Counted from the stretch's first letter, positions 33,385 to 41,517 are shown. The stretch: DNA of 54,631 bases from Propionicimonas sp. (GCF_029975155.1 NZ_JARKPQ010000176.1:1-54631); one strand, 5' to 3'. Notes: generated by a model from the letters alone, not told the origin. Numbers and translations are program-made.

Positions 33385-34287
33385 CTAGCCGGTTGCCACC
33401 TCTACGCGGTTGCCCCAGGGGTCGTCGACGCTGAGTCGCGCTGCGCTCGGGCCGGCGTCCAGGGCGACGTTGAGACCGCGGCCGCGCAGGCGGGCGGCCG
33501 CCTGCAGCACGTCGTCCGCGGACGGCACCTCGATCGCCACGCGGCCCAGGCCCAGCGCGGGGGCACGGAGGCCGACACCGGCGCTCTGCCAGGTGTTCAT
33601 CGCCATGTGGTGGTGGTAGCCGCCGGCGGAGACGAACAATGCTCCGGGCAGGTCCGCGGTGACCTCGAAGCCGAGGGCGTCGACATAGAAGTCCTTCGCG
33701 AGCGCGGTCTGGCCCACCTTGAGATGCACGTGCCCGACGACCTGCGCGGCGGTGCCCGCCAACGCGGGACGACGGTCGGGCGCGGTCTCCAGGTAGTCGC
33801 GCGCGGCGTCGGTCAGGTGCTCGGCGAGGAAGTCGTTCGGATCGAGCCAGAGGGTGTCCATCACCACGCGGTCGCCACGCCACGTCCATTCGGTGCGGGG
33901 CCGGTCGACGTAGAGCTCGACGCCATTGCCCTCGGGGTCGTCCAGGTAGAACGCCTGCGAGACCAGATGGTCGCCGCTGCCGGTGTACAGCTGCGGGGTG
34001 CGCTGCGCGACCGACGCCAGCACCGTCGCGAGGGTGGCCTGGTCGGGGTGCAGCAGCGCAGTGTGGAAGAGGCCCGCGGTACGCCGCTCTCCCCTGGGCA
34101 GGTCGGGACGGTGCCGCAGCACGACGAGTTCGCGTCCGTCCCGGCCGAGGGAGACGTGACCGTCCGCCGCGTTGAGCCGGTCGAGCAGCAGCACCTCGGC
34201 GTAGAACCGGGACATCAGGTCGAGGTCGGCCACGTCCAGTGAGACCGTGGCCATCCGGGTGTCCGTCGGCAGCAGTTCAGCGGGCAC
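33385..34287 (-). CDS. Two-domain VOC (glyoxalase/dioxygenase-fold) protein
   Basis: 300 residues with two vicinal-oxygen-chelate modules, as in ring-cleaving or catechol 2,3-dioxygenases. Module 1 has VSLDVADLDLMSRFYAEVL, LFHTALLHPDQATL and DDPEGNGVELYVDRP. Module 2 has GHVHLKVGQTALAKDFYVDA, GGYHHHMAMNTW and DDPWGNRVEVATG. The histidines at the two metal positions (HTALL, GHVHL) and a late glutamate are present, so a metal enzyme is likely. The GTG at 34287 has GGAGGAGGGG upstream. A palindrome (34304-34317) lies in the promoter. Confidence 0.85.
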   Translation of the reverse strand: MPAELLPTDTRMATVSLDVADLDLMSRFYAEVLLLDRLNAADGHVSLGRDGRELVVLRHRPDLPRGERRTAGLFHTALLHPDQATLATVLASVAQRTPQLYTGSGDHLVSQAFYLDDPEGNGVELYVDRPRTEWTWRGDRVVMDTLWLDPNDFLAEHLTDAARDYLETAPDRRPALAGTAAQVVGHVHLKVGQTALAKDFYVDALGFEVTADLPGALFVSAGGYHHHMAMNTWQSAGVGLRAPALGLGRVAIEVPSADDVLQAAARLRGRGLNVALDAGPSAARLSVDDPWGNRVEVATG

Positions 34288-34303
34288 AGCCCCTCCTCCA
34301 GTA

Positions 34304-34317
34304 GTTGAGTGTTCAAC
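34304..34317. promoter_or_regulatory. Palindrome in the VOC promoter
   Basis: GTTGA-GTGT-TCAAC, perfect 5-bp arms, 17 nt upstream of the VOC GTG. Palindromes of this shape are bound by MarR-type repressors in other bacteria; none is encoded nearby. Confidence 0.35.
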
Positions 34318-34385
34318 CACATGACGGTCGCACGTATTCCTTGCTTCTCCACAGGACGCGCCGGATCGACCCACAGCCAGCCGCG

Positions 34386-34490
34386 ATGGAGTGGGGATCA
34401 CCACGGAGTCGAGACCTCGGGAGGCAGATGGCGACAGCGCAACCGACAAACCCCTTCATGTGATGCGGCCCCGCCTTCCCCGGCGGGGCC
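34386..34490 (+). other. Short reading frame followed by a hairpin
   Basis: ATG at 34386 opens 25 codons; a second in-frame ATG at 34428 lies 3 nt after GGGAGG and would give an 11-residue peptide (MATAQPTNPFM). The stop at 34461-34463 is followed 3 nt later by GGCCCCGCC-TTCCCC-GGCGGGGCC (34467-34490). A leader peptide or small RNA ahead of the MBL-fold gene is possible. Confidence 0.3.
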
Positions 34491-34551
34491 GTGGGCTGTT
34501 CGCGATGAGCTGGCCGTAGCCTTGGCGCGTGAGCGGGATCGGGTGGAGCTG

Positions 34552-35343
34552 ATGGAGGTCCTGCTGCTGGGCACCGGCGCGGCCGACGGCATCCCGAATC
34601 CGTTCTGCCGGTGCCGCACCTGTGACGACCATCGCGAGCGCGGAGAGTTGCGTACGCCCACGTCCGTGCTCCTGGACGGGCGGCTGCTGATCGATCCCGG
34701 TCCGGAGGCGCCGCGGCAGGTCACCCGGTTCGGCCGCGATCTGGTGGGACTGGAGGCGATCCTCGCCGGGCACGCGCACTCCGATCACCTCGATCCCGCC
34801 CTGCTGCTGCACCGGTCATGGGTGACGACCGAGCCCCTGCGGGTGGCCGGCCCGGCGCCGGTGATCGACGGGGCACGCCAGTGGCTGCACGTCGACCAGA
34901 CCGCGGTCGGCTTCACCACCGTCACAGCCGGGGACGAGTTCGAGCTCGCCGGCTATCGGGTGACCGCCCTGCCCGCCAACCACGAGGCCTTCGGCGAGGC
35001 ACTCTGCTACCTGATCGAGGACGGACGGTCGACCGTCCTCTACGCGACGGACACCGGCCTGCTGCCGGACGCCGCCTGGCGACTGCTCGCCGGCCGCCGG
35101 GCTGATCTGGTGCTGCTCGAAGAGACCTTCGGACCCCGCCCTGACAAGGGTGATCGCCATCTACATCTGGCCACGTTCGCGGCCACCGTCGAGCGGATGC
35201 GCGCTGAGGGCGTGGTGGACGAGCGGACGCGAGTGGTCGCGGTCCATCTCGCCCACGACAATCCACCGGCGCTCGAGCTGACCACCGAGTTGTCCCGGTG
35301 TCGCGCCGAAGCCGTCCCGGACGGGACCGTCATCCGGCTCTGA
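34552..35343 (+). CDS. MBL-fold metallo-hydrolase (PhnP-like)
   Basis: A 263-residue metallo-beta-lactamase-fold enzyme. The opening LLLGTGAADGIPNPFCRCRTC resembles PhnP-type phosphodiesterases, with a CxCxxC cluster that can bind a structural zinc. The active-site metal motif is GHAHSDHLDP (HxHxDH) and later ligands lie in PANHEAFGE and YATDTGLL. The closing AVHLAHDN is typical. Reaction inferred: hydrolysis of a cyclic phosphodiester or related ester. The ATG at 34552 is preferred (GGTGGAGCTG upstream); the GTG at 34543 is possible. The next gene is on the other strand. Confidence 0.8.
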   Translation: MEVLLLGTGAADGIPNPFCRCRTCDDHRERGELRTPTSVLLDGRLLIDPGPEAPRQVTRFGRDLVGLEAILAGHAHSDHLDPALLLHRSWVTTEPLRVAGPAPVIDGARQWLHVDQTAVGFTTVTAGDEFELAGYRVTALPANHEAFGEALCYLIEDGRSTVLYATDTGLLPDAAWRLLAGRRADLVLLEETFGPRPDKGDRHLHLATFAATVERMRAEGVVDERTRVVAVHLAHDNPPALELTTELSRCRAEAVPDGTVIRL

Positions 35344-35407
35344 TTCCCCTGTGAGGGGCCGCTGCCGACGGCCTGCACCGAACACGCCGCCACAGCACCT
35401 CCACCGA

Positions 35408-35488
35408 AACGGGACATCTCTGCCACGCGATGCGCGAGAGGGCGCGTGACTCCCTCGCCGAGCAATCTGGTGGCAGAGATGTCCCGTT
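35408..35488. repeat. Long inverted repeat with 19-bp perfect arms
   Basis: AACGGGACATCTCTGCCAC (35408-35426) pairs exactly with GTGGCAGAGATGTCCCGTT (35470-35488); the 43-nt interior holds a second GAGGG/CCCTC hairpin. It lies between two converging genes and can terminate both, but its length and near-perfection suggest a mobile palindromic element. Confidence 0.8.
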
Positions 35489-35492
35489 CGGG

Positions 35493-35705
35493 TCAGGTGG
35501 TGGCGAGCCGGGCCCGCGCCCGACCTTCCAGTCGGCGGGCGACCGCCAGCTGCCGCGACGCCGCGCGACGCAGCAGGGCTGCGGCGGCCAGGCGCGTCCG
35601 CGGTGCCCGCACGGTCTCGAGACGCTGCGGAGCGGCGGGGAAGGCCGAGCTGTTCTCGGCTGCGGTGCGCTCGAGCACGGGGGCATAGCTGATGAAGGTG
35701 AACAT
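35493..35705 (-). CDS. Hypothetical small basic protein
   Basis: A 70-residue protein, MFTFISYAPVLERTAAEN at its start, then alanine- and arginine-rich helix to the end (RRAASRQLAVARRLEGRARA). It has no recognised domain. AGAGGAG 7 nt before the ATG is a strong ribosome-binding site, which is the main reason to call it. It lies 36 nt downstream of the LacI-family regulator on the same strand and ends against the long inverted repeat. Possibly a DNA- or RNA-binding or membrane-associated peptide; function unknown. Confidence 0.55.
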   Translation of the reverse strand: MFTFISYAPVLERTAAENSSAFPAAPQRLETVRAPRTRLAAAALLRRAASRQLAVARRLEGRARARLATT

Positions 35706-35740
35706 GGCTGTCTCCTCTGGTTGGGCGGTCTCCCGATGGC

Positions 35741-36778
35741 TCAGGCCACCGGGTGGGTGCTGCTCCGCACGATCAGCTCGTGGGGCAGGACGATCCGGCG
35801 ATCGGGTCGCTCCGGATCGAGCAACAGCTCGGCGGCAAGGCGTCCCTTGTCCTGCACGGGCTGGTGGATCGTGGTGAGTCCGGCCGCGGCCGACTCGGGC
35901 AGGTCATCGAACCCGACCAGGGAGATGTCCCGGCCGGGGGTCAGGCCCCGCTGACGACAGGCGTCCATGAGGCCGAGCGCGATCACGTCGCTGACCGCCA
36001 CCACCGCCGTCGGACGGTCGCGCCGGTCGAGCACGATGGTGCCGACCGCCTGGCCCGCCGCCCAGGAGTTGGTGCCGATCGGGACGATGGTGACGTCGAC
36101 CCCGGCGAGCCCGTCCAGCAGGCCGCTGATTCGCAGGTGATCGGACGGGTGGACGTCGCCTCGCCGGTACTCCTTCATGGGTACCTGCCCGGCGAAAGCC
36201 TCACCGGCAAGGAGAAACACCCGCCGGTGACCGAGCCTGCGCAGGTGCTGGCCGACCTCGACGCCGGCGGCGTAGTCGTCGATGACGACATAGTCGCCAC
36301 TCGACGGCACCCCTTCCGCCGACCGGGCCTCCATCGTGCAGTAGACGGTGGGCAGCCCGCGCTCCCGGGCCCGGGCCATGGCCGGCTGGTCGCCACACAG
36401 GCCGGCGATGCCGTCGACGGCCGCATCCTGGATGGCGGCGAGCGCGTCGATGTCCCCGGCGGGAACGCTCAGCAGCGTGATGCTCGCACGCTTGCGTTCC
36501 ATCACCTCGCTGAAGGCCGCCAGCCAGGCCACCGAGAACGGGTCCGAGAAGGCGTAGGAGAGGCGCTCCTCGAAGACCACCGCGAAGGTGTTGGTGCGGC
36601 CGGACCGCAGCTGCCTGGCCACGGCGTCCGGTCCGGTGTAGCCCATCTTCGCCGCCCGCTCGAGCACCCGCTGGCGCAGGCCGGCGGAGAGCTGGTCAGG
36701 ACGGTTGAAGGCGTTCGACACGGTCATCACGGATACGCCGAGCACCTTGGCGATGTCCTGCTGCGTGACCTTGACCAT
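35741..36778 (-). CDS. LacI-family transcriptional regulator (orphan)
   Basis: A 345-residue repressor. The headpiece VTQQDIAKVLGVSVMTVSNA with NRPDQLS is the classic LacI helix-turn-helix and hinge; the periplasmic-binding-protein-like effector domain follows (LLSVPAGDIDALAAIQDAAV, GEAFAGQVPM, SLVGFDDLPESAAAGLTTIHQPV). The ATG has GGAAGGAGG 8 nt upstream. No sugar transporter or catabolic enzyme is adjacent, so the regulated genes are elsewhere or are the small gene downstream and the divergent VOC gene. Two operator-like sites precede it. Confidence 0.92.
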   Translation of the reverse strand: MVKVTQQDIAKVLGVSVMTVSNAFNRPDQLSAGLRQRVLERAAKMGYTGPDAVARQLRSGRTNTFAVVFEERLSYAFSDPFSVAWLAAFSEVMERKRASITLLSVPAGDIDALAAIQDAAVDGIAGLCGDQPAMARARERGLPTVYCTMEARSAEGVPSSGDYVVIDDYAAGVEVGQHLRRLGHRRVFLLAGEAFAGQVPMKEYRRGDVHPSDHLRISGLLDGLAGVDVTIVPIGTNSWAAGQAVGTIVLDRRDRPTAVVAVSDVIALGLMDACRQRGLTPGRDISLVGFDDLPESAAAGLTTIHQPVQDKGRLAAELLLDPERPDRRIVLPHELIVRSSTHPVA

Positions 36779-36816
36779 CTCTGCACCTCCTTCCGCTGGG
36801 TCACTTCCATCCTGAT

Positions 36817-36863
36817 CTTTATCGTTAAAGAGTTCAACCTCCCGAGCGTCTGTATCGTTAAAG
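36817..36863. promoter_or_regulatory. Twin LacI-type operators
   Basis: CTTTATCGTTAAAG (36817-36830) and CTGTATCGTTAAAG (36850-36863) share TATCGTTAAAG. Their centres are 33 bp apart (three helical turns), both with the central CG of LacI-family sites. They lie between the LacI gene and the divergent VOC gene. Confidence 0.7.
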
Positions 36864-36927
36864 ACGCGGCCCAGGGTGGGAGGACTACCCCGTCCCGGCC
36901 GTACAGCCGGCTTGGGATACTCGGGCG

Positions 36928-37320
36928 GTGACCAGCCGCATCTCCCACACCACGATCGACTGCACCGACCCCTACCAGCTGTCGCGCTGGTGGGAGCAGG
37001 TGATCGACTACCACGAGAACCCGGACGATCCCAACGAGCCCGATCACGAGGAGTGCTTCATCGGGCCGGCGGGCGGCGGCCAGGGTGTGCTCTTCATCCG
37101 GGTTCCGGAAGGCAAGACGGTGAAGAACCGCGTCCACTTCGACCTGCGTCCGACGGACCGGACCCGGGACGAGGAGATCGAGCGGCTTCTGGGCGTCGGC
37201 GCGACCTTCGTCGCCGACCACCGCGGCATCAACGGCCCGGGCAGCGGCTGGGTGGTGCTCGCCGACCCCGAGGGCAACGAGTTCTGCATCCTGCGCTCGG
37301 ACGCGGAGCTGGGCAACTGA
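36928..37320 (+). CDS. Single-domain VOC protein
   Basis: A 130-residue glyoxalase-fold protein: ISHTTIDCTDPYQLSRWWEQ at the start (metal-type histidine), HFDLRPTDRTRDEEIERLL in the middle, and WVVLADPEGNEFCIL at the end. Such proteins are often glyoxalase- or bleomycin-resistance-like; the particular member is not identifiable. The GTG at 36928 follows GATACT by 6 nt (leaderless). It faces the LacI gene across the twin operators and could be under its control. Confidence 0.78.
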   Translation: MTSRISHTTIDCTDPYQLSRWWEQVIDYHENPDDPNEPDHEECFIGPAGGGQGVLFIRVPEGKTVKNRVHFDLRPTDRTRDEEIERLLGVGATFVADHRGINGPGSGWVVLADPEGNEFCILRSDAELGN

Positions 37321-37344
37321 TCCCGGCTCCGGACGGTCTCGGGC

Positions 37345-38076
37345 CTACTCGGCGTTCCAGAGGCGGGTGTAGAAGTCCTGCTTCGCCGGGTCGGGGGCGA
37401 TGCCGTAGCCGGCCAGGAGCGCCGGCCTCCAGCCATCGCCGTAGTTCCAGCCGAGGCTGAGCAGCGCGGGGGCGAGGTCGGCCCAGCGGTCGCCCACGCC
37501 GAGGCGGCCGAGGTCGACGTAGCCGACGCAGCGTCCGGACGCGTCCAGCAGGAAGTTCGGGTTGCACGCGTCGCCGTGGCAGACGACCGGGTCGAGGTCC
37601 GGCCAGGGCCCTAGTGCGTCCTCGGGCAGATCCCGGTACGCGAGCCGATCCGGGATCGACCACTCCCACCGGCAGCCCTCCACCGGCACCGTGTCGTGGA
37701 ACCGGCGCAGGGCCCGGCCCAGCTCCGGCACGACGACCTCCGGTCGCTCCCGCCAGCCGCCCAGCACGGCTGACGTGGCGGGGATGCCGACCGTCCGCAG
37801 CCAGCGGTTGCCGGCCCTGTCCGTGCCGTGGTCGATCGGACGCGGCGCAGCGACGAAGGCGCTCACCCAGCCCAGCCGCTCGAACTCGGGGTCGGGCTCG
37901 AACTCCGCATGCGCCGGACCGTATTTGACGTACTCAGCGCCAGCATCGATCGAGAACGTGACGCCGCCGATCTCGTTACGCCAGACGATCTCCACCGGAC
38001 GTCCGGCGGCCAGCTCGTCGACGATCGCCGGCACCGTGATGCCGTCGAAGCGCCGGTTCGGGATCTCGCTGGTCAT
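37345..38076 (-). CDS. Aminoglycoside phosphotransferase (APH) family kinase
   Basis: A 243-residue protein-kinase-like small-molecule kinase. The catalytic loop is VVCHGDACNPNFLL (HGDxxxxN) and the metal-binding segment YVDLGRLGVGDRWADLA stands where APH(3') enzymes have D(I/L)GRxGxxDxxxDLA. An N-terminal lobe with VKYGPAHAEFEPD precedes it. It is slightly short of the usual 260 residues. Family members inactivate aminoglycosides or phosphorylate metabolites; intrinsic resistance cannot be asserted from this. RBS GAGGA precedes the ATG. A CTCGACAAGCTCGAC-type repeat lies upstream. Confidence 0.85.
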   Translation of the reverse strand: MTSEIPNRRFDGITVPAIVDELAAGRPVEIVWRNEIGGVTFSIDAGAEYVKYGPAHAEFEPDPEFERLGWVSAFVAAPRPIDHGTDRAGNRWLRTVGIPATSAVLGGWRERPEVVVPELGRALRRFHDTVPVEGCRWEWSIPDRLAYRDLPEDALGPWPDLDPVVCHGDACNPNFLLDASGRCVGYVDLGRLGVGDRWADLAPALLSLGWNYGDGWRPALLAGYGIAPDPAKQDFYTRLWNAE

Positions 38077-38085
38077 GACGTCCTC

Positions 38086-38135
38086 GTTGGTTGAGCTTGT
38101 CGAAACCCGGTCTCGACAGGCTCGACCAGCCGAAC
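38086..38135. repeat. CTCGACAAGCTCGAC-type inverted repeat
   Basis: GGTTGAGCTTGTCGAAACC and GGTCTCGACAGGCTCGACCAGC form opposing arms. It is the same family as at 33210 and 41330. It separates dprE2 from the APH-like gene. Confidence 0.75.
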
Positions 38136-38140
38136 GGGTG

Positions 38141-38902
38141 CTACAGCGGCAGCAGCCGGAAGACCGGACCGGGGATGTGCTTGAGCACGATCATCACGAA
38201 GCGGAACGGTGCGGGCACCCAGATCAGCCTCTGGCCCTTGCGGGCGGCGTCGACGACCTCGGTAGCCAGCTGCTCCTTCTCGACGGTCAGCGGCGCGTCC
38301 TTGACGTGGGCGGACATCCGCGTCCGCACCTGGCCGGGGCGGACGACGAGCACCTTCGGCCCGAACGGCGCCAGCGCCTCGCCGAGCAGTCGGTAGAACC
38401 CGTCCAGGCCGGCCTTCGTCGAGCCGTAGACGAAGTTCGAGCGGCGGACCAGCTCACCGGCGACGGTCGACATCGCGATGATCTGGCCGTAGCCCTGGGC
38501 CTTCATCCTCTGCCCGAGCAGGACGCCGACGCTCACCGCGCCGGTGTAGTTCACCTGCGCGATCTGGACGGCCTTGGCCTGGTCCTGCCACAGTTCCTCG
38601 GCGTCGCCCAGCAGCCCGAACGCGACGATCGCCACGTCGATGTCGGCGATCCCCCACGCCGCGTCGATCACGCCGGGGTGGGTGTCGAACGCGGTGGCGT
38701 CGAAGTCGAGCGCGTCCACCTCGGACGCCCCGGCGGCCTTCAGGTCGGCCACGGTCGCGTCCTTCAGTTCGTCACCGGGCTGGACGCCGAGCACCACCCG
38801 CAGCGGCTGCTTGGCCAGATACTCCTTCACGATGGCCAGCCCGATCTCGGACGTGCCGCCGAGCAGCAGCACGGTCTGGGGATTGCCGGTGGCGTCGATC
38901 AT
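38141..38902 (-). CDS. dprE2: Decaprenylphosphoryl-2-keto-ribose reductase-like SDR
   Basis: Second enzyme of decaprenylphosphoryl arabinose formation, reducing the 2-keto intermediate with NADH. A 253-residue short-chain dehydrogenase: [19 protein letters not shown] (glycine motif), [16 protein letters not shown], and the catalytic [20 protein letters not shown] with KAGLDGF (Ser, Tyr, Lys). The C-terminal hydrophobic tail is typical of the mycobacterial enzyme. Its neighbour dprE1 (99 bp upstream on the same strand) supports the assignment. GAGGAG precedes the ATG. Confidence 0.88.
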   Translation of the reverse strand: MIDATGNPQTVLLLGGTSEIGLAIVKEYLAKQPLRVVLGVQPGDELKDATVADLKAAGASEVDALDFDATAFDTHPGVIDAAWGIADIDVAIVAFGLLGDAEELWQDQAKAVQIAQVNYTGAVSVGVLLGQRMKAQGYGQIIAMSTVAGELVRRSNFVYGSTKAGLDGFYRLLGEALAPFGPKVLVVRPGQVRTRMSAHVKDAPLTVEKEQLATEVVDAARKGQRLIWVPAPFRFVMIVLKHIPGPVFRLLPL

Positions 38903-38917
38903 CTCGTGGTTCTCCTC

Positions 38918-38996
38918 GGGGATCCCGGGTCAGGCCCGGGATGACGGTGGCTGGGATCGGATGACGGTGGTTGGGATCGGACGACGGTGGCTGGAT
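38918..38996. repeat. Repeat between dprE1 and dprE2
   Basis: GGGATCCCGGGTCAGGCCCG followed by three copies of the ~19-bp unit GGATGACGGTGG(C/T)TGGGAT. It occupies nearly all of the 99-bp intercistronic gap. Confidence 0.8.
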
Positions 38997-39001
38997 GGGG
39001 C

Positions 39002-40435
39002 TCAGAGCAGTTCGAGCCGGCGCGCCAGGTCGGAGGCGAACACGCCGTGCGGGTCGATCCGGCGGCGGGTGGCGATCCAGGCGTCGATCTCGGGATACAT
39101 CGCGTGGAAGGTGGCGGCGGTCGTCCGGGAGTCCTTGGCGGTGTACAGCCGGCCGCCGAACTCAAGGATGCGGGCGTCCAGGCCGTGCAGGAACTCGTGC
39201 AGGCCGGCCTTGATCGGGAAGTCCACGCAGACGTTCCAGCCGGCCATCGGGTAGCTCAACGGCGCCCGGTTGCCCGGCCCGAACAGCTTGAACACGTTCA
39301 GGAAGGAGTAGTGCCCGGACGCCTGGATGTCGCGGATCAGGTCCTTGAACTCCGCGACGGCCGAGGGCGGCACCACGAACTGGTACTGCAGGAAGCCGTG
39401 CGAGCCGTAGGCGCGGTTCCACTCGCTGAACATGTCCAGCGGGTGGTAGAAGCCGGTGAGCGACTGGATCTTGCCGGTGTAGTTGCCGCTCTTGGCGTAC
39501 CAGAGGCTGCCCAGCAGCGTGAACGTGTACTTGTTGGCCAGTCCGTTGGGGAAGACGTCCGGCAGCTCGAACAGCGGCTTGGCGTTGAACGCCAACGGGT
39601 CGGACGCGAGCTTCGGCGCCTTCTCCTTCAGCTGGTCGAGCGTGGCCAGCGAACCCCGCGACAGCGCCGCCCGGCCCAGCTTGGGGGCGGGCGAGATCGC
39701 GTCGAACCACGCGCTGGAGTAGTCGTAGCGGGACTCCGACCCGTCGGAGTGGACGGCGATCGTCTCCTCGAGGCTGCGGGTGACCACGCCGTCCGCAATG
39801 AAGTACGCGGTCTCGGTCCGGGTCATGGTGAGCACGACCCGCAGGATGATCCCGGTCAGCCCGACCCCGCCGATCGTCGCCCAGAACAGGCTGGCGTCGG
39901 GGTCGTCGGGCGAGCCGTCCGGGGTGAGGGTGAGGACGCGACCGTCCGCCACCAGCAGCTGCATGGACGCCACGTGGTTGCCGAACGAGCCCGCGCTGTG
40001 GTGGTTCTTGCCGTGGACGTCGCAGCCGATCGCGCCGCCGATGGTGACCTGCCGGGTGCCGGGCAGCACCGGGATCCACAGGCCGTACGGCAGTGCGGCG
40101 CGCATCAGGTCGTCGAGGCTGACCCCGGCGTCGACGTCGACGGTGGCTGCGTCCGGGTCGATCGAGTGGATGCGGTTCAGCGGGGTCATGTCGACCACGA
40201 CGCCGCCGGCGTTCTGGGCGACGTCGCCGTAGGAGCGGCCGAGCCCGCGGGCGACGATGCCGCGCTTCAGGTGGGACGGGGAATCAGCGTTGTGCTCCGC
40301 GACCGCTGCGACCGCGGCGGCGATCAGGTCGGCGTCCGGCGTGGACAGGACCTGGGCCGTCGTCGCGGCGGTGCGTCCCCAGCCGGTGAGACTGCTGGTG
40401 ACGGTGGGCAGGTCGGGGACGGTGGATGTGCTCAT
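39002..40435 (-). CDS. dprE1: Decaprenylphosphoryl-beta-D-ribose oxidase
   Basis: FAD enzyme that oxidises decaprenylphosphoryl ribose at C2', the first step to decaprenylphosphoryl arabinose for cell-wall arabinan. 477 residues. The FAD-binding domain opens with [17 protein letters not shown] and [20 protein letters not shown]; the C-terminal half follows the mycobacterial enzyme closely. The [10 protein letters not shown] segment carries the cysteine targeted by benzothiazinones in DprE1, and [20 protein letters not shown] is near-identical to the known enzyme. The -10 TAGTCT lies 8 nt before the ATG. It is operonic with dprE2. Confidence 0.95.
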   Translation of the reverse strand: MSTSTVPDLPTVTSSLTGWGRTAATTAQVLSTPDADLIAAAVAAVAEHNADSPSHLKRGIVARGLGRSYGDVAQNAGGVVVDMTPLNRIHSIDPDAATVDVDAGVSLDDLMRAALPYGLWIPVLPGTRQVTIGGAIGCDVHGKNHHSAGSFGNHVASMQLLVADGRVLTLTPDGSPDDPDASLFWATIGGVGLTGIILRVVLTMTRTETAYFIADGVVTRSLEETIAVHSDGSESRYDYSSAWFDAISPAPKLGRAALSRGSLATLDQLKEKAPKLASDPLAFNAKPLFELPDVFPNGLANKYTFTLLGSLWYAKSGNYTGKIQSLTGFYHPLDMFSEWNRAYGSHGFLQYQFVVPPSAVAEFKDLIRDIQASGHYSFLNVFKLFGPGNRAPLSYPMAGWNVCVDFPIKAGLHEFLHGLDARILEFGGRLYTAKDSRTTAATFHAMYPEIDAWIATRRRIDPHGVFASDLARRLELL

Positions 40436-40501
40436 CGCCGCTCAGACTACTCTGCGCAATCGGCCGGACGGGCCCCGTGGACCGGGTCTAGCATGTGCGG
40501 A

Positions 40502-41251
40502 ATGAGCGCCAACGAGACCCTGATGAGCGTCTGCGACGCCGCGTTGTTCGACCTGGACGGAGTGCTGACGCCCACCGCGGAGGTGCACATGCGCGCGTGG
40601 GGCCGGATGTTCAACGAGTTCCTGGCCGCGCGCGCGGGATCGGCCGCGGCGGGTGAGGATCTCAGCCCCTACACCGACGCCGACTACTTCGCCCACGTCG
40701 ACGGCAAGCCGCGCTACGACGGCGTCCGGGACTTCCTGGCCTCGCGCGGCATCACGCTGCCGCTCGGCGACCCGTCCGACTCACCGGAGGCCCCCACCGT
40801 GTGTGGGCTGGGCAACCGCAAGAACGTCACCTTCGCCGCCGTCCTGGCGACGGAGGGCGTCACGCCGTATCCGGGATCGGTGCAGTTCCTGGACTACCTG
40901 GCCGGTCGCGGCACGGCGGTCGCGGTCGTGTCGTCGTCCGCCAACGCCGATGCCGTGCTCATGGCAGCCGGCCTGCGCGGCCGGTTCGAGGTGCTGGTGG
41001 ACGGTCTCCTCGCCCGCCGCGAGGGGTTGCCCGGCAAGCCGGCCCCGGACACCTACACCTACGCCGCGGCCGCGCTCGGCGTGCCCGTGTCGCGCGCGGT
41101 GGTGTTCGAGGACGCGGTCTCCGGCGTGGCCGCCGGTCGTGCCGGACGCTTCGGCCTCGTCGTCGGCGTCGACCGTGGCGTGGGCGTCTCGGCCCTCACG
41201 GCAGCCGGCGCCGATCTCGTGGTCGCCGACCTGGCGGAGTTGCTGCCGTAG
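40502..41251 (+). CDS. HAD-family phosphatase/phosphomutase (beta-phosphoglucomutase-like)
   Basis: A 249-residue HAD protein. The nucleophile motif ALFDLDGVLTPTAEVH (DxDGVxxxT) and motif III KPAPDTYTYAAAALG with VVFEDAVSGVAAGRAGR (motif IV) are complete. The cap domain (residues about 20-110) is unlike the closest phosphoglycolate phosphatases and resembles the beta-phosphoglucomutase/trehalose-linked type. The TAGCAT box at 40489-40494 ends 7 nt before ATG 40502, giving a leaderless start; an ATG 9 nt earlier is not needed. No trehalose phosphorylase is adjacent. Substrate unknown. Confidence 0.85.
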   Translation: MSANETLMSVCDAALFDLDGVLTPTAEVHMRAWGRMFNEFLAARAGSAAAGEDLSPYTDADYFAHVDGKPRYDGVRDFLASRGITLPLGDPSDSPEAPTVCGLGNRKNVTFAAVLATEGVTPYPGSVQFLDYLAGRGTAVAVVSSSANADAVLMAAGLRGRFEVLVDGLLARREGLPGKPAPDTYTYAAAALGVPVSRAVVFEDAVSGVAAGRAGRFGLVVGVDRGVGVSALTAAGADLVVADLAELLP

Positions 41252-41254
41252 CAC

Positions 41255-41360
41255 ACCTCATCGCTCCCTGAGGAGTCGGGTGCGGGACGAGCCCCACGTC
41301 ACGAAGGGGCCTGGCTTCGTCGAGCTCGGCCACCGTCTCGACAGGCTCGACCGACGTTGG
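41255..41360. repeat. CTGAGGAG/CACGAAGGG and CTCGAC repeats
   Basis: GCTCCCTGAGGAGTCGGGTG...CACGAAGGGG followed by a GAGCTCGGCCACCGTCTCGACAGGCTCGACC hairpin unit. They fill the space between the HAD gene and the small coiled-coil gene. Confidence 0.7.
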
Positions 41361-41364
41361 ACTG

Positions 41365-41517
41365 TCAGCCGGGGTTGAACTCGCCCCACTCGACGTCCTC
41401 GTCGGGGTCGGCGTGGCCGTGCCTGGTGGCCTCGGCGAGCGCCTGCTTCGTCCTGGCGAGTTCCGCCTCGAGTTCCTGGACGCGATCGCGGAGATCGTCC
41501 ATCGTCTCCTCTGGCAT
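41365..41517 (-). CDS. Small coiled-coil protein
   Basis: A 50-residue acidic protein MPEETMDDLRDRVQELEAEL that continues as a heptad-rich helix (ARTKQALAEATRHG) and ends DVEWGEFNPG. It has no known domain; it looks like a small dimerising coiled coil. The ATG at 41517 has GGGGGAGCAGG upstream. It follows glnE on the same strand, separated by the large hairpin at 41608. Function unknown. Confidence 0.6.
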   Translation of the reverse strand: MPEETMDDLRDRVQELEAELARTKQALAEATRHGHADPDEDVEWGEFNPG

